A stretch of 23,087 nt of DNA. It comes from Pelomyxa schiedti (taxonomy: Eukaryota; Evosea; Pelobiontida; Pelomyxidae). Made by a program: the position numbers and the translations under genes. The notes below the pieces were generated by a model. That model did not search any database. It was not told the origin of the DNA and saw only the letters and a list, made by a program, of their open reading frames with translations. The stretch lies in assembly GCA_020536535.1 (NCBI GenBank), contig JAHLWZ010001061.1:1-23087 (forward strand), written 5' to 3'. The stretch's first letter is position 1. Each line of letters starts with the position of its first letter. This document shows positions 9,389 to 18,372 of this stretch, in pieces.

Positions 9389-10408
9389 TCAGTCATAGAG
9401 TCTCACCATCGATCTACCAACCTTGGATTTGCCAAAGTCAAGATACTCACCAGTGGTGTCAATGTACAATGAGTACCCGAGGCTGTGCTGCACCCAAGTA
9501 TTGCCCTCGCTGTCAGAACACTTCCTGATCACAGATATAATTTGACCAGGTGCCAGATGCCCCACCACGGTGCCAGATATACAAGGTACAGCCCGGACCC
9601 TCAGTTGTGTGTTTGGAATGGTCACTTTGTATCTCCTTGTTGCCGGCTTTGTTGGGGATTGATTATTGGCATGGCGCAGAGAAGCGGATAGAGCGGCAAC
9701 TTGATTGCTCAAGTCTGTGACTTGCCTGTGCAGATGTACAATCCTGACAAAAGGGCATGTTGCTTCGTGTGTCAATACGTCGGCCCTGGGGCCTGAAAAT
9801 GGGCACCCTTGAGGTTTCCCAGGGCAAGTTTGGTTGCAAGTGGTGTGTATGTGGTTAAGAATGTCACCCCGGCTTACAGTGATCCCGCACTGTGGGCATT
9901 TAATCACAAGTGAGTTCAAGGATGCAAGAAGTGACCTCATCTGTAGCAGTCTGTCAGAGCATTACTTCTATTTTACCAATACAATTTTTGTTGCTTGAAC
10001 ATAATACCCCACCAACATAACACCTGGTTCTACAATAATGCTTATATAATAAGCATATATCTAACATCACATTAAAAAAAAAAATATACACTATGCAAAG
10101 AATAGATGGGGGGAAAAAAAAAACACTGAACTAAACAATGTTTGGCGGGCTTCGAATTTACTCACCATCACAGGTGCTCTTGTGGTTGCGTCCCAGGCCT
10201 TTCTACACATTGGGCACGCGGGCAGGCTCGCGACGCAGGAACGGCAGAAGGTGTTGCCGCACTGGTCGTCGCGGTGCTCGACGGGGTTTACGAGGGGCAT
10301 CAGGCACACTGGGCACAGCAGCGTGTCGCTCACCGAGCTCGGGTATTGCGCGTGGCTCAGAACCACCTCCAGCTCGTTGTTCGGACCATCAGCCGACCCT
10401 CGTTGCAT
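9389..10408 (-). CDS. RING / TRAF-type zinc finger / SH3b protein
   Basis: Two exons, 10408-10166 and 9940-9389, encode 264 residues; the intron (10165-9941, 225 nt) has a GTGAGTAAAT donor. RING at about 31-73: CPVC, then HRDDQCGNTFCRSC and CPMC. The usual histidine of C-G-H is Asn here, as in several TRAF-like RING proteins, and the upstream EH or DDQ segment may supply the ligand. Next comes a TRAF-type zinc finger (about 95-150: CPQCGITVSRGDILNHIHTT, then CPFSGPRADVLTHEATCPF), a short coiled coil (LHRQVTDLSNQVAALSASL) and a C-terminal bacterial-type SH3-like (SH3b) module (LRVRAVP...VVGHLAPGQIISVIRK...WVQHSLGYSLYI). It is probably a cytosolic E3 ubiquitin ligase or scaffold. The SH3b call is from pattern only. 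Confidence 0.8.
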
Positions 10409-11334
10409 TTCGTACCCGAATCGAAGCGCAGATCATCTCAGATTGCTGAATGCTCGCCCTGCGGAAAGAGGGGAAGGAATCCGCGAAGTTCCATGCACAT
10501 GAGCGACAGAGCCATAGCAAGAACAAACACAGAAGAGGGGCTCAGGTCCCATAATCCCAGTACGGTGAAAAACAGTGTTACCATCAGGGGAGGAGAATGC
10601 TCAAATTCTCTGAGGAGTACTTGTCCTTTTAAGACCGAGCTCAAATGCAGTCACGGTTATCCAATATCTATCCATCATCTTGCATTCAAGCATATTTCTA
10701 TCCCTGCCCATTGCCTTCCATACTCATGCAGCTCCATTTGAGAGTAGCTGGGAGAAGGATCCTTGTGGGGCAGGGATCAGACAGGGGGGAGCCCTGTTCT
10801 GAATTTCACTTTCTCTGGTCTGGACGCAGAGGGGGCGCCTCTGTACTTTGTCCAGGCCTCACTACTAATGAGGAAGAAACCCAGGGGGCTCCTGAATTTT
10901 CTCCCTCAAAACTTGTGTTGAGCGGGCGTGGGCCCTGGGGGGCGCCTAGGCCCATAGTCCTACTAAACTGGGAAAACCCCATCACCTTCTGAAATCGGGC
11001 GGGTCCCGGGGCTCCTTGCGCGAGTTCCCCCTTTCAAGGGGGTAACTTGCGCTCTCCCAGGAGTTTCGGGACTTGATCCGAAAGCTCCGTGTTGTTCAGC
11101 CTCTGGTCTGAGAGGGTGAGCACTCCTCTTTTTTTGTGTTGGTCCCTCCCGTGTTAACATCACGGCTGGAACAGTTGGACTTCATCAGGATTTTGTTTTC
11201 ATTTGGTGAGTTGCGTGGTTCAAGGCAATAATCTAGCCTTTGGCGCGTGTTTAAAGTGGCTTGCACAGTATTGGAAGAACAGTTGAAAGAAAAGAATAAG
11301 TTCTACTTGTCTGATTTACTTGCCAATCCACTTC
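10409..11334. other. Long intergenic region, GC-rich in its middle
   Basis: About 925 bp between the start of the RING/TRAF gene and the 3' end of the CSN4 gene, both on the minus strand. Several frames are open over 60-200 codons, but none resembles a family and none shows the splice-site pattern of neighbouring genes. The segment from about 10740 to 11110 is much richer in GC than its flanks and contains several inverted repeats (described separately). Confidence 0.5.
10820..11135 (+). ncRNA. Candidate structured RNA ending in a T-run
   Basis: Hairpins that can be drawn directly: CAGAGG/CCTCTG (10827-10843); TGGGCC/GGCCCA (10929-10954); a long stem 11018-11052 pairing GCGC-G-AGTT-CCCCC-T with A-GGGGG-AACT-T-GCGC around a four-base loop with one bulge; GGAG-TTTCGG/CCGAAA-G-CTCC (11060-11088) with an eight-base loop; CCTCT/AGAGG (11100-11115). 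A run of seven T follows at 11129-11135, which on the plus strand would be a Pol III-type terminator. The density of stems suggests an RNA gene. I could not match it to SRP, RNase P/MRP, snRNA or tRNA consensus elements. It could instead be a hairpin-rich mobile element remnant. Confidence 0.35.
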
Positions 11335-12937
11335 TTAGAAAATTCGGGCATAGTCAGGGTGTTTTCGGCCGATAGTCTCCAAGATGTTGTTTACAAGGTA
11401 GCATGCACGTTCAATGTGGTGATCCCAGAGTTCTTGTTCACTACCGGCTGTACAATTGTGAGGGGTTTTAATATTGGAGGAAGGCAAACTTGTTTCAAAG
11501 ATGATCAATCTGGAGATCTGGTCAATTGAGCCACCCATTCGTGCTTCACCAATCATCTTAGCAGCAAACCTCTCTGCCAATTCAGGTGAGACACCAAGAA
11601 GCAGGCCGAGTTCGTCAAACGATATATTGTTGTACAAACGGGATGCGGATAGAAGGTTATGTTCAAGGAATGCACTGAGGGAAAGAATGCAAGTTAGACC
11701 CCAACAAGTGAAATATCGTGAAGAATACTGTTGAACCACAGTGAGACCTTCGGACTTGATTCCCACTTGATGCGGTGGCAGTCCAGCAGAGAATCTTGCA
11801 GCCTCATCGGGTTTCAAAACATTTTCCAAATACCTGCGTCAGGTAAATGGGAAATCTAAAAAAGAGGAATCCACATTTTCTTGAGAATTCCATAGTGATC
11901 AAGGTATTGGGTCCGTTCATCTTTGTACAGAGTGGCCAACATACGAGACCGCTGAGGTCCAGCTTCTGCCAAAATGGCGGAGTTCACTGCTTGTTGCAGG
12001 GCCATTCGACGTTCCTTCATTACACGGTTAACATACACTCGCCGACTTGAGTTAAAGCATACTTCATCTGGACCATTCTGTGAGATATCGTAATAATGAA
12101 TGGCTGCCTTGATAAATTGTTGGTTCAAATCAAGTACTTGTGCAAAACATCTCTGATTTGTATATTATCAGTACTCAATGTCAGATTAAAAAAGGTGCTA
12201 AAAGGAACCTTGTATTGATGCACAAGGACAGGTTTGGGGCACTTGTGAACAGTAGCTGAAGCCCGTGTAATGTACGTGAGGGCAACGTCAGCCTTCCCTG
12301 TCTGCAGAATTAAAGTAGCAATCTTCACAAACAACTCAGTCTTAGCTTCAGCATCCACCATCCTGGGAAATGAAAGCAAATTAAAATCACACCTAACTGA
12401 CTCTCTGGAACCTTGTGCTGGAGTCTACTGGGATAGCCATAAGTTGTTCAGCAGCCTCCTGCGCACGGCCTTCTGCTTCGTACAAGCGTGCCAAATTTCC
12501 TCGAAGGTTGACAATCTACAGAAAAGATAAGTATCGTATAACAAAGCAAGAACTTACATGCTCCTCGAATGCTACTGTGCGTGGTTGCAGCTTGCTAATA
12601 GCGTGTAGTGCCATTTGCACCATCATTTGTTGGGGGAGAGATTGAACTTTTGCAACGAAATCAGAGAGCAAGGGCCGAGACACAACTAATGGGGTTTTTT
12701 CCTCAGACACTAGGATTTGAGAGGGAAAACCAAATGAGCATTGAACGTTGAGATACGGTATTGACAATCAAATTTCTATGAAGAAAATAGGGGCCTACTG
12801 TGGTCAATGAATTTCATGATGTCAGGCGCAGAGGCCCGGGAGATGGCATCGTTTAGGAGAGTTGTGTACTCCTTGGACTTCGCCTTATGGTCACTCAATC
12901 CCGCTATTTGCACGAGTTTCCTCCCGAAATCAGCCAT
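11335..12937 (-). CDS. CSN4: COP9 signalosome subunit 4
   Basis: Eight exons (12937-12799, 12709-12558, 12515-12412, 12362-12209, 12152-12063, 12014-11875, 11833-11729, 11674-11335) give 407 residues, close to the usual length of about 406. Diagnostic blocks in order: PLVVSRPLLSDF, LQPRTVAFEEH, KRCFAQVLDLNQQFIKAA, ILAEAGPQRSRMLATLYKDE, YGILKKMYLENVL, LEHNLLSASRLYNNISFDEL and GSIDQISRLIIFET. The latter half is the helical-repeat plus winged-helix PCI domain. CSN4 is a structural subunit of the complex that removes NEDD8 from cullins, controlling cullin-RING ubiquitin ligases. Introns are 41-89 nt; the 54-nt intron 7 and 48-nt intron 5 are multiples of three, so removing them rests on agreement with the family. 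A 17-residue insertion near the C-terminus (SSNIKTP-type) is unusual. Confidence 0.95.
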
Positions 12938-13199
12938 GGTGACTTTTTTGTTTGTGCGGGTTAGTTGTTGCTCGGAACGCGTTCAAGTTTTCCCAATAAC
13001 AAACGCAGTTACGGTGTAGTATGGTATCATATTTACGTGGTGGTGTTTGTGCGGAAGTTGTTAGCCTAAACGTACTGCTTGCTTGTCGTCCACAGGTTTT
13101 TTTTTCTTTTACTTTTTTGGATCTTTCTAAACACTGGCGGTCGGTTTCAGATTTGTTGCTATTGGTTCAATCAATTAGAAAAAAAAAAAGAAGGGCGTG
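12938..13199. promoter_or_regulatory. Divergent promoter region between CSN4 and the F-box-GTPase gene
   Basis: The two start codons lie 262 bp apart and point away from each other, so both promoters are here. The stretch has T-runs (about 13097-13125) and an A-run (13180-13190) close to the F-box gene ATG. No sequence element stands out. Coordinated expression of a cullin-regulating subunit with an F-box protein would be sensible but is only inferred from the arrangement. Confidence 0.45.
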
Positions 13200-14432
13200 A
13201 TGGCGGCAGCGGTTGGGAAGAGAGACGCTGCAGTTGGCCACGCGTTGGAATTTTTGAGCGGGATTGATCTGTGTTGCGTTGGGCTTGTGTGCAGATCTTG
13301 GCATTCGTTGGCTGCATCTGATGGTCTGTGGGCCAAGTCTGTGAGTTTCTAGTTTTTCGTTTCTTGGTGGTTTTTTTTCCCCCCACTTGACACATTAATA
13401 TGTCACACAAGATGCTGTTGTTGGCACAAATCGTTAGCAAATTTACCCTTGTAGGTTAGTGCATGGGTTGGGCTTGGTGTGTTGTGCAGAGGGAAGAGAG
13501 TGCGTGTGTGGATCTAAAGGAGGATTTAAGCGGATCTGGGTACAGTACATGTGGAAGATTCACAAGAAAGCACGGACTCGAACTGAGCGTATCGTTCCTT
13601 TTTCAAGTTTCTTTTTCCCTTTTTTTTTCATTCACTGTTCTTTCAAAAGCTAGTGACGACATAGTGATACATATCCACTTGCTCCTCACAGGCCCAAAGC
13701 GATCTGGAATAACTTGCTTCCAGCGAAGATTTGAGGCAATTCAACCCCCAGAATAAATTTCCACTTACTGTGTGAAGGATGACATATATGATCCTGACCC
13801 AATAACAACTATAGGTGTTAGTTTCAAATTAGTAACACGCGAAGTTGGTCAATATCGTGTCCGATTGCATGTACAACGAGAGAAACTGAATACATGTAAC
13901 AGTTACAGATATTGGACATACCAGCCCCGTTTTTAAGAGGACCTTGTTTCATTCGTGCCGACGTACTCCTTTTGTGCTGTAGGGTTTCTTTCGTTAATTC
14001 GCTTCTAACTCAAAGAAAGTTGATTTGAATGATCCCAAATCGTTTACCGAGGCATCTGAACGAATTCTTCCTCACATCATGGCAAACGGCATCCATCCAT
14101 TGAGGGTTGTACTAATCGGTTGCAAGTCTGATCTAGGTAAGCCCTTCCTTGCCAATTTTATCTGACATACGATACTAGTTCATAATGTCTCTAAAGAGGC
14201 CATAAATGCACTCTGCAAGTCACATGCAAACCTCACTTATTATGAGACTTCTGCGAGGCTTTCCACTGGCATTGAGCAACCTGTCTTGGATTCGTGTGCC
14301 AAGGTACGGCAACCACAACAAATAACGCCTTCTAACCTATAGAAGATACTGGAACCAATAAAGTCTCCAAAAGCAATAACCAGACTTCAGAAGCAACCAC
14401 CCACGCCTCCCTCCGCATGTTCTTTGTTGTGA
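13200..14432 (+). CDS. F-box protein fused to a degenerate Rab/Ras-like GTPase with CaaX end
   Basis: Nine exons (13200-13340, 13455-13499, 13531-13588, 13650-13735, 13778-13870, 13909-13978, 14020-14136, 14179-14303, 14343-14432) give about 274 residues. The N-terminus is F-box-like (ALEFLSGIDLCCVGLVCRSW, then SDGLWAKS). From residue about 86 a small GTPase fold follows: strand HIHLLLTG, P-loop GPKRSGIT (96-103), RRFEDDIYDPDPITTIGVSF (switch I), ILDIPAP where DTAGQ is expected, CKSD for NKxD, ETSAR (G5), and a C-terminal CSLL. Key changes: the P-loop lysine is Ile102 and the switch II Gln is gone, so nucleotide binding is doubtful. CSLL is a CaaL box, predicting geranylgeranylation and membrane attachment. 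Intron 13736-13777 is GC-AG. The exon 2/3 boundaries (13455-13588) are the weakest part of the model; a 31-nt intron there is short. Confidence 0.75.
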
Positions 14433-14481
14433 AACCCAATTTTTTTTTATTTTATTTATCCCACTGTGTCCTATTGTTTTG

Positions 14482-14571
14482 GTCGGTGCCTTGGTGGCTC
14501 TGTTGTCTCGAGCTCTTTCTGGACGTTTGAGGCAAACTCGGGGTCGGTGGCTCAATACCCGGCGAACTGGA
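14482..14571 (+). repeat. Short tRNA-like repeat, copy 1
   Basis: Shares with copy 2 the blocks TCGGTGC, GCTCTGTTGTCTCGAGC, GTTTGAG, GGGGTC and TCAA-ACC-GGC-AA, followed by a T-run (14572-14579). TGGCTCTGTTG at 14495-14505 fits the Pol III A-box consensus except at one place, and GGCTCAATACC at 14549-14559 fits the B-box except at position 3. Their spacing (54 bp) is that of a tRNA with a long variable arm. The T-stem and acceptor stem do not pair properly, so it is not a working tRNA; a tRNA-derived SINE or decayed tRNA copy fits better. Confidence 0.5.
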
Positions 14572-14810
14572 TTTTTTTTGAAAGAAAAAAAGTTAAGTCT
14601 AACACCACGCCCAACTCCACGGGTGAGGATGGAGGGCCTGGAGACAATTGCTTTCTCTGGAGGTGCCTGTGCTACCCGTGGAGCGGTGTGAGGCCGTGCT
14701 CTCGCCTGTGCCCTTGTGGTGCCTGCTGGCACAACCACCAACCCACTTTCTGTAAATTTTTTTATGCCCACAAAATCATCCCCTGTGCAGAGATAACAGG
14801 CACCCTTCAG

Positions 14811-14897
14811 TCGGTGCTGCTAGCTCTGTTGTCTCGAGCGTCGTAGAGGTGTTTGAGAACCAGGGGTCTGTGGATCAAGACCGGCCAACGTAGATTT
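14811..14897 (+). repeat. Short tRNA-like repeat, copy 2
   Basis: Second copy of the element at 14482-14571, about 330 bp away in the same orientation. A-box-like TAGCTCTGTTG at 14821-14831 and B-box-like GGATCAAGACC at 14872-14882 each deviate from consensus at one position; the second A-box base is A here and G in copy 1, both allowed. A T-run follows at 14895-14901. The copies have diverged by substitutions and a few indels outside the boxes. Confidence 0.5.
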
Positions 14898-15051
14898 TTT
14901 TGTAGAGATTTGATCTCCAACAGCGGCTAACAACAAAATCACCACGGACTATGGATGGCAGGGAGACCATAGGTTTGAGTGCCAGAGATGTGGAGGCTTT
15001 TTGGTTCAAAAACAACAAAAAGAGAATATCTTCTAAAGAACCTAGTTTTGT

Positions 15052-18000
15052 TCAGTTTCGTTCCTCAGAGGCAAGTGACTTGGCACAGGTCGTAACCACA
15101 TAGGGGAAGTCCGGACGCCGTTTCAGGCACTCCACAATCACCTCTGAACTCCACACTGGGTCATACAATGGAGGACCCACAGGCTGGCCCAACGTGCAGC
15201 ACTCCACAGTGCCTCCAACCAACACAGAGCAGCGCGATGTAACGACCATGTTGTACACGCAGTCGACGTCGCCGCGCACGGCCGGCTGCTGTCCCATAAG
15301 CTCGCCGGGCAGGCACCACTTGCCCTTGTGGCAGACGGGATGGTCCGGTGTGATTTCCACTATCCCACGGCCGGCTTCGGAGACGGTGATGAGAAGGTGT
15401 GATTGGGCCTCTTGGAGTCTGCATCTGTAATGTTGTTTGAGCAAAACTAGAAGAAAAAAGGGTGTGATACTTGCCTCCAAATGCATTCGACTTCTTGGAA
15501 GCTTCCATCGGCACATTCAACTTTGGTCCCAACTTTCAGGTCACACATTTTCACTGGTGTGTTGTTGTTCTGCACACTGAATGTTGCATTTGGACCAAAG
15601 CACACTTCCTTGGAGAAAAACGATGACACCTTACAAATACGAAATTAGAAGTACACACGGACTATTTCAGGGTACATACAGGTGCCGGAACAATAGGCGG
15701 TTTGTGGGAATCGCATGTGAATGTAGAATTCTTCCACAAAACACGAGGACTGGGTGTTAGAACCCATTCACCACGGTAAGCCTTGGTCCACAGTGGTTCA
15801 CTTCTGGCAAGCTCATGAAATAGTCTGCAGGTTTGTGTAAGCTGAATCAACGCAACAAAGTTTAGGTGGGAGAAAATCTCTGGTTTTGAATTAGCAGTCA
15901 AAGTTGGTGAATCAAAACAGCATATTACCAAGCCACGTATCTCTTGGCAGTACATCAGTTCCAGAGCAACCGAGGTCTAAGCCATAGCAATCACAAAGCA
16001 CATCATCGGGATTTGTTGTTCTCCTTTGTCCACCAAATCTTTTCCATTTTGGCTGTTAGATAGAGTTTATTCTTGTTTGAATAGGTACAGAAAAATGTGG
16101 CGGTTGTCATAGGACACCATTGAATGGAAATCTCGGGCAATAGGAGAATTTTCAACAGTGAGTTCCGTCCAGTACATACTGTTTTTTTACTGAAATGTGA
16201 GACAACTGTGGATTGATTCATGACAACACACCTATTTAGATCCAGTTGAAACAGTTTACTGTCAACGCAATTTTGTGGGCAGCTGAAAGAATATTAAATT
16301 GGCAGAGTAACGTAGAGGTAAGTATTACCCGAAAATGAACATGAAATCACGAACGACGCACGCAGAGTGGCCCCTAAGTGGAGGTGGTGATGCTCCTTTT
16401 TGACAAAGTTGCTGGCAGGCCTGGGAAAATGATACCCGACGTTAAAAACTCGTTTGTGAAGCCTGCATACTAACCGGCAGGTTCACAAGATCAAGCCTCC
16501 ACAGGTCATTCAACCAAGATCCGTTAGAGGCAATGCCCCCAAATCTGGATATGTGGGAAGTCGCACATTTATTTAGAGGTGACTAACATCAGCATCCCGT
16601 TTTTGTGTACTAGAGCGGTGTGATGGTAGCGGCTCGGTACGAAGTGGGGTTCTGTTCCATGTTCCTTTGGTCTATTTGAAAATAAAAGGAAAACCAGTAA
16701 ACTACAAAGAGGGTCCATTGCAGATCAGATAAAGATACTGAGTATAGCTCGTCCGAAGCTGTACTTGCTGTCGAGTTAAATCCCCCAAATAATATCATGG
16801 AACTGTTATAAGCAACAGCCGTGGAGCCAAATCTAGCTGATGGGGACGTAGGAGACTCAATGAACTTCACACTGAATCCTAATCTTGGGAGATTTCAGAA
16901 CTTTGTTGGAAATCCTCGTTCGGGAATTCAAACTTGGAGGAATCACAATTTCCAACTATAATTTTGTTGCTGTACATCGAGCTTCTTCCTCCTTTGAGTG
17001 ATTAGCACCGAGGAATACAGAAGTATGGGTACCAAATGCAAATAGGTGTCCACTATGGGCAACACAGCAAGCAAATATGGTACCACAAAACTCTGGAGAA
17101 AGAGGAACCGGAGGTAACCATTTTTGGGAGAGAATGTCAAAGCGCAAAATCTACTTTTCTCGTTACTTTGCTGGGAAGTTGGGTTGGAATTACTTCACAG
17201 TTCTGGGTCTCATGACGTGAATTACTTCCTCCAAAGACATACCTATTGATAGTGAAAAGAACTTTACACTCCGTGGTAGCGATACATGACATTTCGGAGT
17301 AAAACTGAAGAATGTCCGTATCTTGGGATTCCAGGATTCAAACTGGTCCATGCAAAGTTGGTGGTATGGTCGTGCCTCACAGGTTTCTTTGCAACGGGCG
17401 GCTCTGACTTGGAGAACCACGGAAAAGAAAACATTGAGGACTTGGCGTGTGGGCAAGATCGGCACTGAGCTCCCCGAGTGATCTCTTGGAGAACATCAAC
17501 AGCCCCAATATGTTTCAACGCACTACGGCGAAATAAATGTGTAAAAAAAAAAACTGGGTAAGAACCAACCTGGTGTGAAGGTAACCATATGCATTAATCT
17601 TTTTAGAAAGGGTAACGCCTTCCTCAAAGGACACAGGAGAGTCCCTGCTGGAATGTGGTCCTAGGAAAACCTCAGGCAAGGAAGGTGAGTTTCTTGACTA
17701 CCATAAAAAAGATCTGATTTCAGACCAACGAGGAGAAGTGGTGCCTAGTTAACTTTCAGAACTATGAGATTCATTCAGCTAAAGAGAACAAACAGACCAT
17801 TGGGGAGCTGCGTCGAATTTCAGGTAGCCAGTTTGTAGTGACATGGTCAAAGGATTCACGGTTCATTATTGAAAAGCAAACCACAAAGATGTCAGTTCCC
17901 GGATATGAAAGTGGCCGGAGTCGTGCATAGTCGTCGTATCCCATACTAAAGCAGTCTTTGAAAAAAAGAGAAGAGGAGCCCCTATGATTCTTACGTGTCC

Positions 18001-18280
18001 CATAGACCTACGCAAAACTTCGTCCCATCCACAGACACCATGGCACTGTACTGGGAGATATATATCTGAGTGCAATAAGAGGCATTTCTCTTTGCATACA
18101 TTATCGAACACAGTGGGATTGTAACCATCCGAAGGGAACGAATTGCAAGTCATTCTTCTTTCCTTTAGAACAAAAAAAATGGCACTGCCATTACACGATA
18201 ATTAAGGCAGTCTTCCCGACGCCGGGGTCCCCAACAAATACAGCCTTGATCCCATAACACATGTCATCGGGGTGATCCAT
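15052..18280 (-). CDS. Rho GTPase-kelch-F-box-Vint (Hint) fusion protein
   Basis: Twenty exons (18280-18197, 18162-18100, 18050-17995, 17945-17798, 17744-17671, 17644-17570, 17522-17286, 17242-17194, 17150-17033, 16991-16934, 16883-16706, 16664-16588, 16544-16475, 16420-16329, 16282-16232, 16178-16089, 16038-15929, 15879-15680, 15629-15475, 15424-15052) join without a phase error into 785 residues. Rho domain 10-185: P-loop GDPGVGKT (17-24), FPSDGYNPTVFDN (switch I), WDTMGYDDYARLRPLSYPGT where DTAGQE is expected, LVGLKSDL (G4), TSALKHIGA (G5). Kelch repeats about 224-535 with rebuilt FGG motifs (MYVFGGS, LFAFGGR, ILFGGF, MLIFGGI, FIFGGC, IFLFGGQ). F-box 537-580 (LPRDTWLEIFSHL...LWTKAY). Vint 619-785: Cys620, T687-P-D-H690, GKWCLPGEL, DVDCVYN, ECCTLGQ. 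The product should act as an SCF substrate adaptor controlled by a GTPase module, perhaps self-cleaving at Cys620. The 26-nt intron 17670-17645 is the least certain join. Confidence 0.88.
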
Positions 18281-18372
18281 CGTTGATCTTTCAGCAGTTT
18301 TTCTCCCTTCACGGAATCCGGTTCCGTTGATTGGACCAAGTTAGGACACGAAGGGCCGTTTTGTTTTGTCCC
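18281..18372. promoter_or_regulatory. Short divergent promoter between the Rho fusion gene and the UFM1 protease gene
   Basis: Only 92 bp lie between the two outward-facing start codons. No TATA-like element or repeated motif is evident. The tight spacing implies shared regulatory sequence or very short leaders, as at the centre of the palindrome (87 bp). Confidence 0.45.

Larger units (their letters stand above)
14433..15051. other. Intergenic region between convergent genes
   Basis: About 620 bp separate the stop codons of the F-box-GTPase gene (+) and the Rho-kelch-F-box-Vint gene (-). It holds two related copies of a short repeat (14482-14571 and 14811-14897). The rest has no recognisable gene; the open minus-strand frame over 14337-14771 overlaps the last exon of the convergent gene and looks fortuitous. 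Confidence 0.55.

Noticed and set aside
10645-10992. Plus-strand open frame of 115 codons in the GC-rich intergenic region
   Set aside because: High GC removes stop codons by chance; the predicted protein has no recognisable domain and crosses the inverted repeats.
13753-13758. In-frame TAA as evidence that the F-box-GTPase gene is a pseudogene
   Set aside because: A 42-nt GC-AG intron removes it and restores the exact Rab-type spacing between the P-loop and switch I.
14482-14571. Working tRNA gene with a long variable arm
   Set aside because: The A- and B-box matches are good, but the T-stem and acceptor stem do not pair and no clear anticodon arm forms.
14337-14771. Minus-strand open frame of 144 codons rich in Arg and Pro
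   Set aside because: It overlaps the last exon of the convergent gene and one tRNA-like repeat, with no family match and no splice signals.
15052-16221. Treating the kelch, F-box and Vint parts as separate short genes
   Set aside because: Every junction between them joins in phase with a typical short intron, and no start codon, stop codon or promoter-sized gap separates them.
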